NCBI GenBank assembly: GCA_002633005.1
Contig: NMRA01000112.1
Coordinates: 1-64,000 of the forward strand
Direction of reading: 5' to 3'
Length of the DNA: 64,000 bases
Source: Phoronis australis
Lineage: Eukaryota; Phoronida; Phoronidae
The notes under the pieces were generated by a model. It did no database searches, was not told the DNA's origin, and saw only the letters and a program-made list of their open reading frames with translations. A program made the position numbers and the translations under genes. Shown here piece by piece: positions 23,518 to 34,982 of the stretch; positions within the stretch are counted from its first letter, which is position 1, and every line of letters begins with the position of its first letter.

Positions 23518-23894
23518 TTCAAATACACGCAAGCCGGACAGTTCTCCAGGGGGACAATGGCTACTTTCACACCGAGTTCTATGCGTCAGTGGTCAGTGCT
23601 CGATGAGCCAAGAAAATTAACATACCCATCAAGTTCGCCGTTTGCGACCTCACCGAAATCTCGAAAACTAAGGGCGCATTTTCAAGAAGTGAGCTAGCAT
23701 TAAAAAATTCCAGGGGGCATTGCTTTATCTGACAACGACCAGAATCCAATGCAACTAAGGAGAATGCATAAAAATAACACGTTACTTTATTACTTGTTGA
23801 ACTTATGCCCTAAATCAGGATCGAAAAGCACCTGACAACTGTCATGTGGGCCTAAATGACAAGTGTTGCTGCAACTTGCACACTCGTCCTCTTA

Positions 23895-23965
23895 GCCACA
23901 GGCACCTTTGATCAGCCCTCTACACTATAGTATATGGTTGAGGGCTACTTAAAGGTGCCTGTGTC
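23895..23965. other. Hairpin of about 70 nt with paired 13-bp and 7-bp arms
   Basis: CACAGGCACCTTT (23897-23909) pairs with AAAGGTGCCTGTG (23951-23963). After a symmetric 4x4 internal loop, AGCCCTC (23914-23920) pairs with GAGGGCT (23940-23946), around a 19-nt loop. The shape is compatible with a pre-miRNA or a short palindromic element; nothing in the sequence decides which. Confidence 0.6.
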
Positions 23966-24057
23966 TTAGCGTCTGGACTATTAGGCAAAACACCGGGACA
24001 AAAAAAAAACCCGGAACAGATAGGATCCGGAGTCCATAAAACGGGACGCATGTTAGG

Positions 24058-24177
24058 CCCCTAGTTAGTACAATTTTCAGTCGGGATTAGAAAGAGCGTT
24101 AAATTCAGCAAGTCAAGTAACAAACGTCTAGTTCAAGCTAATGATAATACATTTGATAGATGGATAGATATATCCAT

Positions 24178-24215
<38 letters not shown>

Positions 24216-24640
24216 TCTAATAATATCACTTATTGTACATCGTAGGCTTTGCTTACTCATACAGAAATACATAAAGTCAAATGTATATTCAGAGTATTTA
24301 CACGGACAGCAATTCTTCTCTTAAAGCCATAGTCTTCTCAGTGAATATCCATTTGAATAAATGTGCGTCATCACGACCCGAACACTGATGTATGAGTATA
24401 ACCCAAAGAACAACTACTGAAAAATACAGCCGACACTTAAAACATTTACGTATTACAACTACCTGTACACCAAACAGTTGCCACAGGTGGAGAACTGTAA
24501 CAACAATCAGACAGACAGAAATGTAGTTAATGACAGAAGTTACGCACCTGCATCGTCCTTCATGTATCGGGTAAGACATCATCTCCTCACGGTGCACGCT
24601 TTCAAGGAAATGGCCGCAGTCTGAAACAGCAGGCCGACCC
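24058..24640 (+). repeat. Family A fragment joined to repeat C
   Basis: 'CAGTCGGGATTAGAAAGAGCGTTA' to 'CATGTATCGGGTAAGACATCATCTC' follows the family A order seen at 18715-19010, with an (AAT)n tract inside (24179-24214). At about 24620 the sequence leaves the family A consensus and enters repeat C. The same junction occurs inverted at about 35975. Confidence 0.7.
24179..24214. repeat. (AAT)n microsatellite
   Basis: About twelve AAT units, expanded at a position where other family A copies have no such tract. Confidence 0.9.
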
Positions 24641-25185
24641 ACTCAAAGGGAAACATTCGAGGGTCATGCTATTACTTCCCAGGAGGGGTTATTGCGCTTT
24701 CCAATGAACTACGAGCACACCAAGTAATCGAAATGCAACAACCAGGTAACCACGTCATTACACAATCCAGATCAATAAACTCGCCTTTTAGAGATACTGA
24801 ATACCAAAAGAGTGTTCTCAATGGAAAATCGTGCCACATGTCATCTTGCAGTGAATAAACGGGAGAGATCTTCGAGCCATTGCATATGAATGGAAACTTT
24901 CAAAAACTAAACCGCATGGGGGCTACGACGAAGTTAGATGCAGGTCGTCCGTCAGTCTTGATTCGTGAACAGAAATTTGCCTTAGGGGTCGTGGTCTTTC
25001 AAACGGATAGGTCGGTGTTTTTTGTTTCCTGTCTGTCAACTTTCGATTCAGGAACTCGTATTGCTTTCCACTATCAGGCTCTGCCCGCCCGTGATTAACG
25101 CGAACCCTACCGGTTGTAAATGAGAATATCCATAGCCAAAAGTGATATGTAAAGTTTTGCTATAAATCTGTCTAAATAGTAAAGT
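24620..25185 (+). repeat. Repeat C, plus-oriented copy
   Basis: Matches the reverse complement of 34983-35975 in order: 'CAGCAGGCCG.CC', 'GTCATTACACAATCCAGATCAATAAACTCG', 'GGGGGCTACGACGAAGT', 'GGTCGTGGTCTTTCAAAC', 'GGAACTCGTATTGCTTTCCACTA', 'CGTGATTAACGCGAACCC', 'GCTATAAATCTGTCTAA'. Non-coding as far as I can see. Confidence 0.7.
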
Positions 25186-25459
25186 AAATTTTTACAACTG
25201 TATGCGCGAGTTTTCTATTTAACCTTTTAAAAGAAGTCTTAAAAGCAAAATTAACATCAACAGACGCACGTGCACAACCTGAGAAGCTCATTTATATTGA
25301 GAAGCAAATTGTTGAAGGCACTGTATTCATATGTCTTCACACAGGTCATATGTTGGTCACATCACGTGAAGACGTGTCAAACATGTAAATTGTTTCTGTG
25401 GCACAATTAATTTTCTATGCAATTTACAAAAAAAAAACTATCGAGTTTAACAGTATGTA

Positions 25460-26345
25460 AAATTTGAGCATTTGTTTCAATACTACATTTGTCCAAAGTT
25501 TCATTACAGAGCACGTGTCGGATCGAGTCTACACAGTCACTTTCTTTGAAAGTTTATCATTGGAGTTCATGGTGATAATTCAAAAACCTAATGTGTTTGT
25601 AGAATGTATCCATTCTAGTAATGACGACGATATTCTTCTATGCCAAAATGTTTCCGGTGTGAAAGTTTTGTGATATGCTGATGATATGGCTTTGTGTACT
25701 TAATCTCCAGTTAAACTGCAAAAACTGCTGTGTGCTTTAAGTAAGTTCTGCCAGGAATGGAGCGTGTCTGTAAGTTATGGTGTTTAGAAACGGAGGTCCC
25801 TTGAGAAATTGCGAGATGTGGTATTTTGGAGGTGAAAAACTCCAAGTGATTTCCATGCCAGCTACAAGTATCTTGGTGTTGTGGTCACGCCAAAGTTATT
25901 GTGGACTATGGCTGCTCAGACCCTGTCAGCCCAAGCCACGGAGGTAGCCATTACAGTCGACAAGATACAAAGAAGCTGGACTATATTTCAACCACGTGTG
26001 TCTTTTGAGACATTTGATAAAATAATTTACCCCAGCTCATGCTATGGAGCCGAAACATGGGGCTTACAAGAATACAAGTGATCTAACTGTACGATAATGG
26101 AAACGATCTACGCTGGCGTTTGCTGCCACGAAATTCCGCAAGTGAAACGCCGTCTTGGAGAAGTACAGATGTGTGTCAAGGACCATATCCTGGTTTTGCA
26201 CCGCATCTAAACAGCGGTGTGTTTACTATTTTATTAGGGCTGAGAAAAAGAACTGGGGAAAACATATTACATACAGACTCAACACCAAACAGAAGTCCCA
26301 CGAACGCGCCAGTCATCACACAGATTACGTAAAACGTTATGTTAT
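25460..26345 (+). pseudogene. Degenerate LINE reverse transcriptase fragment
   Basis: A stop (25671) directly precedes YADDMALCT (YADD at 25674-25685); after another stop come KLQKLLCALSKFCQEW, then in a shifted frame YKYLGVVVTPKLLWT, PRVSFETFDKIIYPSSCYGAETWGL (25870-26065) and a trailing KYRC/EKKNWGK region to 26345. FAYADD-like palm, a 'KYLGV' block and an 'LYGAE.WG' block in that order are typical of invertebrate CR1/RTE-type RTs. Stops and frameshifts make it a relic. From 26350 to 27200 I see nothing but a G-run at 26786. Confidence 0.65.
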
Positions 26346-27200
26346 CACGCCTTGAATTAATTGTATGTTTATGTTTTCATGGCCAACAACAATTCTCCAT
26401 AATCAAAAGCTGATCAACAACCCGGAGATCAGTCAGACATGGAGAAATTTCACGGCCTCATACTTGATATTAACGGCGTAGGTTTTATTCTTCACTACTT
26501 CCGAAGCATTATGGGCCTTCGAGGAAATCGAAAAAAATGATTTACCCGCTTTCCTCGCAGCTTCATAGTTCGCACAAGCTTTGGTACAACACTAAGGGTA
26601 CTCATACTTCAGGGTATAATTATGGATTGCGGATTACTCATCAGTGCCTGAATAAACCCGACTGGCTGAAAAAGATATTTTTGGATTTAGGGGAGAGGAA
26701 TCGGGACCACAGCGGCAAGGCGGAGGATTAGCCGCTCTCCTTCCCTGAATAGTTATCTTCCTACGGACCAGCTAAAGGGATCAAAGAGGGGGGGGCGGGG
26801 TAAAACTGTTGTCAAGATGTATGATGGGGTCGACCTCAGATCGACTCTGGGAAGTAGCACCGGAGGGAGTAGAATGGATGGAGGGTTGCTCTTACATTTG
26901 TCCACCCCATCCCCCACCTCCCAAAGCAAACCTTTGTACGCCCATGAACAGAAGTGGTTACAGGCTTTCCCAGTTTACTGTACCTTTTAAACCCCAAGAA
27001 AAGGCGAAACCAACTCAAAATCAAACGGAAAGTGTAATAGTATAGATTACAATACGAAGCCTAATTACATATGAAAGAAGCTCTGTGGCTCAGTTCATTC
27101 TCATAACAATTGAACTTGATAACTTGCACAGTAATCGGTCTACTTAAGTGACAGTAGTTAAATCTAGACTCTTTCGCGTCAGCCAAATTAACCATTTTGT

Positions 27201-30200
27201 CTATCTAGTTTCAAGAGCTATGGCGATCATTTTCTGCATCCATTCCGATTTCTCCATACAATCCAACATGAAACGTGCCACGTCAGCTCTAGGCATTGTA
27301 CTTTGACCATTTGGCACACAGAAATCCTCATGCTTGACAATATTATTATCTGAAACATGGAAATATTTTAAAGAGTTTCACCATTGCCAACGTACGTGTC
27401 AACATTTCTGTCATCATGGTCGTCTTCATAGACGTCGTCGTCATCGTATTATCATCGTCATCAATCAACAGTCATTGTTCTAATCACCAATCATCGTCTC
27501 CTAATCGTTGTCCACCATCTTTATTTTGCGACAACTGACGGCACTTTGCAACTGAAAAGCAGAAATTAAAAGTCGAAGACTGCAAAGCAATGAAAACAAT
27601 GAAATATTCATAAGTTTGAAGGAGGAACAAATAGTTGTCATGAAAACCCCAAGAAGACCTGCTGGGCAGGTGACCAACAAACTTTCAGTTGGCAATTATT
27701 GAGACACTCTTCCAAACTAAATGACAATCCAAATGTCACAGACATTTGCAACTCGGGTCTTAATATATGTAAAGAAAGTTGTACAGTTCCAAATGGCTGA
27801 AATGAAACGGGTCACAACATTTTCCTTGCTCAGATGAGAATAAAGTGACAACAAAGCTTGGAAGACAGATTATTGTTAGGCCTACTTGGGACCAAGCTCG
27901 GTGAATACAAAATAACCTGCCGTGTCAAGACAACATTAGATTGGTCTCAAGTAATAACGAGGTGCCATGTAGTTCTTAGGTCTTTGGTGGAAGGTGGGTT
28001 TAAGAAAATTCACGTGCCTGTGATGTTTCCATTAGTTAAGCCAGGTGGGCGCACGACTGTGTAATTCATGTCCGAGCATTGCTCCAGTAAAAATGATTCC
28101 ATCTCTGCCATATCCTCTAAGTTACGCCCGATGAACAAAGGCTTGACGACGTATTCCAGCAGCTTTGGAGTATTGGGGGAGTCTGAAATAAGAAACCGAG
28201 TACTAACATTTGAGGAAAAACTATTTCTATCAAAATGAAAACCAAGTTCACCCCTACTAATTAAATTAAAATTTCTGGACGAACTACAAATTTCATTTAG
28301 TCCACTATTGGAGGAGTTTCTCGGTTGGTAAATTACAATGATTCTCGAGGATATTGTGCACTCTTTTTTTTTCGAAAATGTTTCGTTTTTAAAATTAAAA
28401 ATACCTCTCTCAGGCTGATTACAAAATATTTTGATTCAAGTTCAAATTTTAGAGATAGCTGCGCAAAGAAAAGAAATCTTTATTAGAGCTTAGTTCTAAA
28501 CGAGACATTTGCAATCTTCGAGCTGTCACAAAAGAATGTGGCCCAGCTCATAACTGGCTGAACCACAAAGCTTAGAGTAAATTTCCCCAGCCTTTATAAT
28601 CCCGAGCGTTCACCTGGTCGAGTACTGCATACTTACAAACCGTTCCCCACGACGAGATGACAACCACTCGCTTGATGTCATTCCTGCGCATCGCTGACAC
28701 GATGGGTTTTATGGTGTCCGAGTGTAACGTGACTTTACCAAATATGGGCATTGCCATTTTGGCGCCAAGGGCTACCAAGACGACCTCTTGATCCACAAAC
28801 GCTGTTTGAAGATCAGATTCGCACCTGACGTCTGCCTTGACCACCTTTATAGGGAAGACAAATTGTGCAATACAATGTAAGAGCACACGCACTGGCCAGA
28901 TCTATAGGCACCGGCTAGCTATCGTATCGTAGGGCGACTAAAACCCATTATTGAGAAACAATACCAATGTACAGACAGGTATGAACTTTGATGAACTATG
29001 AAAGGCCTTCGCTGCGGCCACGAACAGTTGCTTAATGTAGTCTCGTGAATGTTTCAACCAATAGTCACCCATTCTCAGTGCTGTCGTAGTGGGGGCGTAG
29101 GCGCACGTAGGCGCAGCCAATCACCTTTTGGGATTTGAACGTAGCGCCTACTCTCGGCAAGTTACATTGATTACTCAAGGTCACACGGTGGGCTTTTGGC
29201 GCCTACTTACCTCTAATTTTACCACTACAGCACTGCCCATACCCCACCTTCTATATCCCTGGGTCGCCATCCTCAGTGCCCAATCACATTCCTTCAAAGC
29301 GCCCTCGTGTGACGTTCTGGCTGAACCAAGACAACACGGATAAGTCAGTAATCGTCAATAAATACTAATGTCGTGGCGGCTTGTCGTAAGTAACATTTTA
29401 GGAAACCAGGCACTGCAGCCATGAACGCAAATAAGTTCGGTTTTAGCCAATTAACAAAATGCATATCATGCGCACTTTAAATTGAATAGCGTTCTGTAAG
29501 TCCGGCAATCCTCAAAATTATGAAAACTGCTCACAAGGTGTGTTAACAAGGCAAGTGTGTTGCACGTCGACTGTGAGGAAAGCCCAATTGCCATGCCAAC
29601 CAATGAAGCATCGGAAGGTGACATCTCCAGTGCCACCTTTTGGTGTACACGTCATAGTAGCTTTCGGTACCCATTGAGCAGCAGCTGTAATTTCGCATTC
29701 CTTAGAAAACTAACATTTGATTTAACACACTCTCCACCATAAACAAAATATGAACTTGTTATTTCTTAAGATTACAGACATTTGTCTCTAATCCTGAGAA
29801 CTGACAGTTCATTACTGCTCGAGTTCAGGCCCGATAAGTTGGTTTTCCATGGCGTGTCAGTGTGCCGAGTATATTGTCAAGTACTACCGAACTGTCAGTT
29901 CTTGTTCTATCGCCCAGAAATCGTGTCTCATCTGAGTACAAAGCAAGTTGATACAAATTTTGCGGTGGTAAGCGATCTTAATCAAAAGTAAGCTTTTATG
30001 CGGCCAAAGGGGCCAGACTCAGTTAATTCATCTTGAAACCATAGTTACCAGAGGCCGTTTGAGTTTAAGGTAACAATGACTTTATTTACATATATTGATC
30101 TCTCAGCCAACATTTGAAGAGTGACCGTGGTTCTTAGTTTGGGGACTACAATATCACTTGGTAGACGTATAAACGTTTAATTCAAGGGACACGAACAGCT

Positions 30201-30906
30201 GTAGGCTTGTGTAAACCTTACGCGAGAATATGAACTTACGTATTTTCGCGACACAGTAACAAAAGAAGTGCAAAGTTAGTGGGTTGTGCAGATTCAGCGT
30301 CACATTCAATTGATATTTATATCAACGATAATACTAACAGATTAAATAAACACGGCGTGAAACTGGAAGCTTTATGTATTCACACAATCCCCATTGCCCA
30401 AAGGATTTTTTCAAACACGACTTTACATTGTGGAACGACAACGTAGACTGCATATTAAGATTTTTGTCCTGGCGGAGAAATAATTTTGACTGCATACTAA
30501 AACATGCATTGATCCGATTTGATGGAATTATTTTACATAGAATTAGTTTACAAAATTGTAGAAGTTGGCCTAGTACATACAACGTGTATTGTTACATAAT
30601 TTCTAATACTCTTTTCAAATGGCAACAAATTCTAGAGACAGTGTATATGTTTTTTGTAACTTGAATTTGACAAAAAACAATATACTGGGTTTAAAAAGGT
30701 GACATAGATGTCCTTAGTTTTGCCATGTTTTCTACATATTTACATATTTAGGATTCAGCGTGGCTTACCCGCAATCGTTCATCTTTGAGATGCTCAATTT
30801 TCTTAGGGTTTCGCACCACGGCTGTGACTTCATGTTTCCTTGCAAGGGCTTGGGAAACAAGCAATATACCTGTACGCCCCGTAGCCCCTAAAATCACCAC
30901 CTTCAT
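27201..30906 (-). CDS. NAD(P)-binding oxidoreductase, BLVRB/flavin reductase-like, copy 1
   Basis: Four exons: 30769-30906, 28637-28844, 28018-28182, 27201-27349 (138+208+165+149 nt), giving 219 residues and a TAG stop. The N-terminus MKVVILGATGRTG is a Rossmann GxxGxxG dinucleotide loop, followed by HEVTAVVRNPKK, the basic patch expected for NADP(H). Later motifs: LVALGAK, VVVISSW, YTVVRPPGL and a C-terminal MPRADVARFMLDC. Together these place it in the atypical SDR/NAD(P)-binding_10 family with biliverdin reductase B, which is similar in length (about 206 residues). It is probably cytosolic: no signal peptide or membrane segment. The Gly after RPP stands where BLVRB has a substrate-side His, so the substrate is uncertain. 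Intron 3 starts with GC, and intron 1 holds another paralogue's 3' flank. The start at 30906 matches the other three copies; an in-frame ATG at 30942 is less likely. Confidence 0.9.
27405..27520. repeat. CATCGT-rich low-complexity tract in copy 1 intron 3
   Basis: Imperfect CATCRT/CGTCGT trinucleotide-like repeats, clearest at 27417-27460. Confidence 0.6.
28012..28018 (-). other. Non-canonical GC splice donor of copy 1 intron 3
   Basis: On the minus strand the exon 3 end reads ACAG|GCACGT. In copies 2-4 the same position reads ACAG|GTACAT, ACGG|GTATAA and ACTG|GTATTT. Using GC keeps length (165 nt) and phase identical to the paralogues. The next GT, four bases on, would break the frame. Confidence 0.75.
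29815..29995 (-). pseudogene. Relic 3'-flank of a reductase paralogue inside copy 1 intron 1
   Basis: This stretch aligns with the sequences just downstream of copies 2 and 3 (41755-41935, 49797-49965). Shared blocks are CAGGCCC..AAG.TGG...YGGCGTGTCA, then 'TCTCATCTG..CAA.G.A.ATTGATAC' and 'GCGGTGGTAAG.G.TCT.AATCAAAA'. Orientation matches the genes. No exon 4 relic is visible just above it. It is therefore the 3' flank of a paralogue whose coding part has been lost. Confidence 0.65.
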
Positions 30907-31336
30907 CCCGCCCTCCACTTCCGCTATCACTGAGATGCCCAACGTAAATTAGTGCTCTTGGGTCAACACGGGAGCGCCATCTGGCTGTACTTTTCTTCAT
31001 ACAGTCCAAACGCACATTATCTAATGCCATACTTCTGGGATTCTTCTAAACTTTCAACGGCTCTCCCGCTCACCCCGTTCCCCCATAGCAGTGTTAACTG
31101 CGTTCGTTTGCTCAACTAAGTCGACACCAGAAAGCCATAATACACCCACAAGGGACGATACTGAGGGCAAAATTCTGACACCACTAAGTCAGCGGCACGT
31201 CACTGAAACTTAGTAGTCCACGGGGAGTGGGCGGAAAGCCCCAAACGGTGGGTCAGACCTACTCTAGGGGCATGCAGACACAACGTGGGCACAGCTGGAA
31301 GAACGTGTTCCATGAACATAAGACACTCGCGATACG

Positions 31337-33690
31337 CAGTGGCCGATCTACGGGGGGTTCAGGGGGTTTAAACTCCCCCCCCCCTCGGGCCAGGACCCAA
31401 AAATTAAAAAACAAAAACAAAAGCGTCTCCAGCAAAACAAAAACGGCACCGCCAGCGTGTGTAAACCCCAAGTAAACCAACTTGGAAAAAATTGAGGGGG
31501 GGTTCACTCTGAAAATGTAGTTTTTTGCGTTGTGAATTGCTGAGTCTTTGTGGCTCATCGGCAAAACGCGCGGGGATTTATTGTGCGCGCGCTTCCGTCG
31601 ACACTTCTGAAGTAGCCAAGCATTTTAGATGGATTCACCGCTGAAAGAGCAGTTCTATAGCTGATTTCTTTAGGTACTAGCTTCTTTACTCTAGGATATA
31701 TTTTGATTTGATTAGGGAAAATACTGCGGTGCCGCAACCCTGATATTCAGACGAATTGATGTGCAACGTTTTTACCTCATCTGTCATGCCGTGTCATTCT
31801 ATTACACTCCACACGTTTGTAACTGATGTATAGTAAAGTTGTCTTGCGCAATATCATACAGTGTACATGTACATGTAATATTGTGTACATGTACATGTAA
31901 TATTTTTGAAAAAAATTCTTTTTCCGAAGAATTGCTATTGTGGTGGGCGTCGTGGTCTGGTCGCGAGTCTGTTTAAAAACACACTCTATAACAAGTTATG
32001 TCTATACAAGGAATGACCAAGGGGGCACTCACATTGAGAAAGTGACCGCATTCGCGAAAAGTGTACAGTACCAGAAATTGCAGGGAGGCTGTTCTTTCAC
32101 AACAAAGTATTGCGGGACTCGTGCGATGTTCAATAGGCCTCCTAAGAAGTCCTAGTTCCGACCTCAACACCTACCGTCTGTCTACCTGCAATAAGCACAC
32201 TGCCGTCTTCTATACTGGGAATTTCCGCAGAAAGGCTCACCCGATGAAACGCTCATGCCCATGGGCATTTATTTGATATTAGTACTTCGGGTTTCAAGCG
32301 TTCAGACATTGGGACGTTTATTTCGAAAATTACAAGAGATGCAAATAGGTCCTGGGATGCTTCGTCAAGGTTTGAAGTAGTCCATGATGAACGGATCAAA
32401 TTTAGTTGCGCATGTAAGTCTTTTGAATGGACTTGGCAACCTCAAGGGTCTTAGTGTCAACTGAGCTGCGAAACGAGATGCTGACATTGTAGAGGCTTAC
32501 AAGCTCATTGACACAGCAGTTGACGAATTGCAAGCGTTGGGAACAAACATCGAAGACATCTGGGTAGAATGGTTCCAAGACGAGCAAATCATTGGATCCG
32601 ATATACAAATTCCTTAGTAGTCTAGACAACAGAAGGATAGGACTAACGTATGAGTAACCACTGGGGATTAAAATGTTAGAGAGAAGTTTTGAATTCAAAA
32701 TTTTTTGCATAGTACACTTTAGGTCTCGCGACGGACCAGGCCAGCTTGATTTGTGTAGATGTTGAGTTTCAGTGTACTTCTGGTCCCTCGGCGACTAGTC
32801 TTGTGATTTTTTTTACCAAAGTATGCTTTGTAAAACAATATATCTCAATCAGTACTGTTTGCTCCCGCGACAGATCGACTATTTTTATAGGGATAATAAC
32901 CACAGGTGTACTCTTGATCTCGTGACGGACCAGGTCAGCTTTTTGTGTACTCTCAGTGTACATCTGGTCCCTCTGCAAACTAGTCCAGTTTAGCTTTTCA
33001 CCATTGTGCACAGGATGTTTTGGTTTCGTGAAACTGTTTTCAGACAATTTGTTTCCTGATAGATTTGACGTTTTTCAATTGTTGTCAACGTGATTCAGCT
33101 CAATAAAGTGATACCTAATTATTCATTGTCGCTTTTAATAATAGACTATGAGTTGAGAGCACCATCGTTCGCCAGTTTTTCTCGCAACGAGACAGAACAC
33201 ATGTTTATTTCCGGACTAACAGTACAGGTCTGCGTTCTTAAACAACTTGAGGCTGCTGTTACACGATCATCTGACATTCAAGTTTTTACGCCCCGTCGGT
33301 GCTCCTCAATTATGCTCTTGAATATTTGGAAATTGTCTAAACCCCTGTATACACACCACACTTTTTCGTATACGACTTTTCATATGCTAAAAAAGGTGTG
33401 TGTAAGCAGACGTTCCAACAAAAATTTTTGCTGGTGGCGTGACTCATGCCCAGATGTGCACAATATGGTTTCACGAAACTTGTGTGCCAAGTTCATGTGA
33501 CGAAATCGAGAAGGGTTTTTAATTATCTTAAGAAAAACTCCAGAGACATGTTAAGTGCCAGAAACTTACTAGGATGCATGGAAATTTCAGTATTTGGCTA
33601 CAAAAACTAAAAAATTTCTTACACGGGAGGGGACCCCCCCCCCCTCCTGACCTCCTCCCGCTCTGCGCCACGCACCTAGATCCGCCACTG
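31337..33690. mobile_element. 2.35-kb TIR transposon, TIR CAGTGGCSGATCTASG, 5-bp target duplication
   Basis: The left end CAGTGGCCGATCTACGG (31337) and right end CCTAGATCCGCCACTG (33675-33690) are inverted repeats, and ATACG flanks both sides (31332-31336 and 33691-33695). Both ends are followed inwards by G/C runs. Inside is a ~200-bp-spaced direct duplication (32708-32805 and 32917-33000: 'CTCGYGACGGACCAGGYCAGCTT', 'CAGTGTAC.TCTGGTCCCTC'). Open frames at 33090-33500 (+) and 32402-32710 (-) have no domain I recognise, so the element is probably non-autonomous or decayed. The TIR looks hAT-like, but classical hAT elements duplicate 8 bp. Confidence 0.8.
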
Positions 33691-33894
33691 ATACGTGACC
33701 AGAAATCGTGGCTTGTAGCACCGAAACAGCTACTATATTGTTCAATATTGCAACCTCGCCGTCTAAACATTTCAGTAGCCGTCATTGTTTATTATATATT
33801 TATTATCAACAAGTAATATTACAAAGTAAATCATAATTAACACATACACGCACAAACTCACTCAATGGTCACTTAATTTTCAATAATGCGAGCA

Positions 33895-34750
33895 AATTTT
33901 AATCATCTATTTCTAAATCTACCAAGCTGTCTATTTTTTCGGAAAATATATTTCTCTGTGAGATAATATTGTTTTAAAATATTCACGAAAGCATAAATAG
34001 ATGGTAAAGCGCCACCCAATCTTTGATAGTGATATTTCGCTAGAATCAAAATTAAGTTTCTAGATGAATATGTGTTGTTAATTCCGAAAAGAACATTATC
34101 TTTCATTATTGTTTCATCGCTATCACTGAAGTAAAATTTAAAAATATCTTCATTTAGTAACAACGTACAAATAAGTACGTCAAAATTTTGGTGCTTGATT
34201 ACCAAATGTACAAGCAGAAAACTCCGAGACGCCCATTTTGTAAATATATGAATTTGTACATTATATTCTCTGAACTGGTCGATACTGGAATCATCTCAAT
34301 TTAGCATCCACGGAAAATTAAAAACATTTAAGTACACTGTTTTCAAATTCATTACTCACATCAGAGATCCATTTATTCTCTGAGATCGATTTTATCATCA
34401 TACCATGAATAAATATATCATACATTGATCTACACCCTTTCTTACTTTTTTGTTATCTGACTTAGCACTTCCGGGTAATGTGGTAGACGTAGCACAACTC
34501 TGATATTTGAATTTCTATCACCGACCTAGGCAGACAGCATTGCTTTCCTTAGCCCAGAAAGAGTTGTTATAGATTGAAATGAAAACTCTTTACAAAAAGC
34601 GTCATCATCAAAAAATATTCCATCATTATCCATTATATCATATACAAATCTTACTCCTCTATTGCTCCACGTCTTAAAAATCACTGACTTTTTGTTAATT
34701 CTAATTGAGGGGTTGTACCAGAGCGGTTGATAAATGAGATTTTCTTACTT
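33895..34750 (-). pseudogene. L1/Tx1-like LINE ORF2 C-terminal remnant
   Basis: Translated from the minus strand across several frameshifts: PLWYNPSIRINKK, then FKTWSNRGVRFVYDIMDNDG (about 34640-34730), then YKMGVSEFSACTFG (about 34210-34260), and an open C-terminal stretch 33903-34205 with NVLFGINN, ILILAKYHYQR and LKQYYLTEKYI. The 'PLW.N', 'W...G...V.D', 'CTFC' and 'NFILL.AKY' blocks in this order are characteristic of the region after the RT in L1- and Tx1-like LINEs. Multiple stops; no RT domain left. Confidence 0.7.
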
Positions 34751-34982
34751 AGAAAAGTATCAGTCATTTTTTATATAGTACGCAAGTAAAGTCCCGAGCC
34801 GTAGCTCATTGTCGTGAAAGACTAGCTGGCATTTTAATCACGTAATTTTGCGTGACACTGCATGATCTCGCAAGGTAATTGCTCTTTGGAACGAGGGATT
34901 TTCCTTACAGGAATTCTTCCCAAATTCATCCAGAAGATGTATTTGAAAAAGTTCCTAAACATCGTACAAGTTTGCTCTACTA

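Noticed and set aside
32402-32710. Minus-strand frame with a YIGSNDL string that recalls SGNH hydrolases of some LINE ORF1 proteins
   Set aside because: Only one short motif, no second SGNH block in place, and it lies in a TIR element without other LINE sequence.
33090-33500. 136-codon open frame on the plus strand
   Set aside because: No recognisable motif; it sits inside the 2.35-kb element and has no transposase signature such as a hAT dimerisation block.
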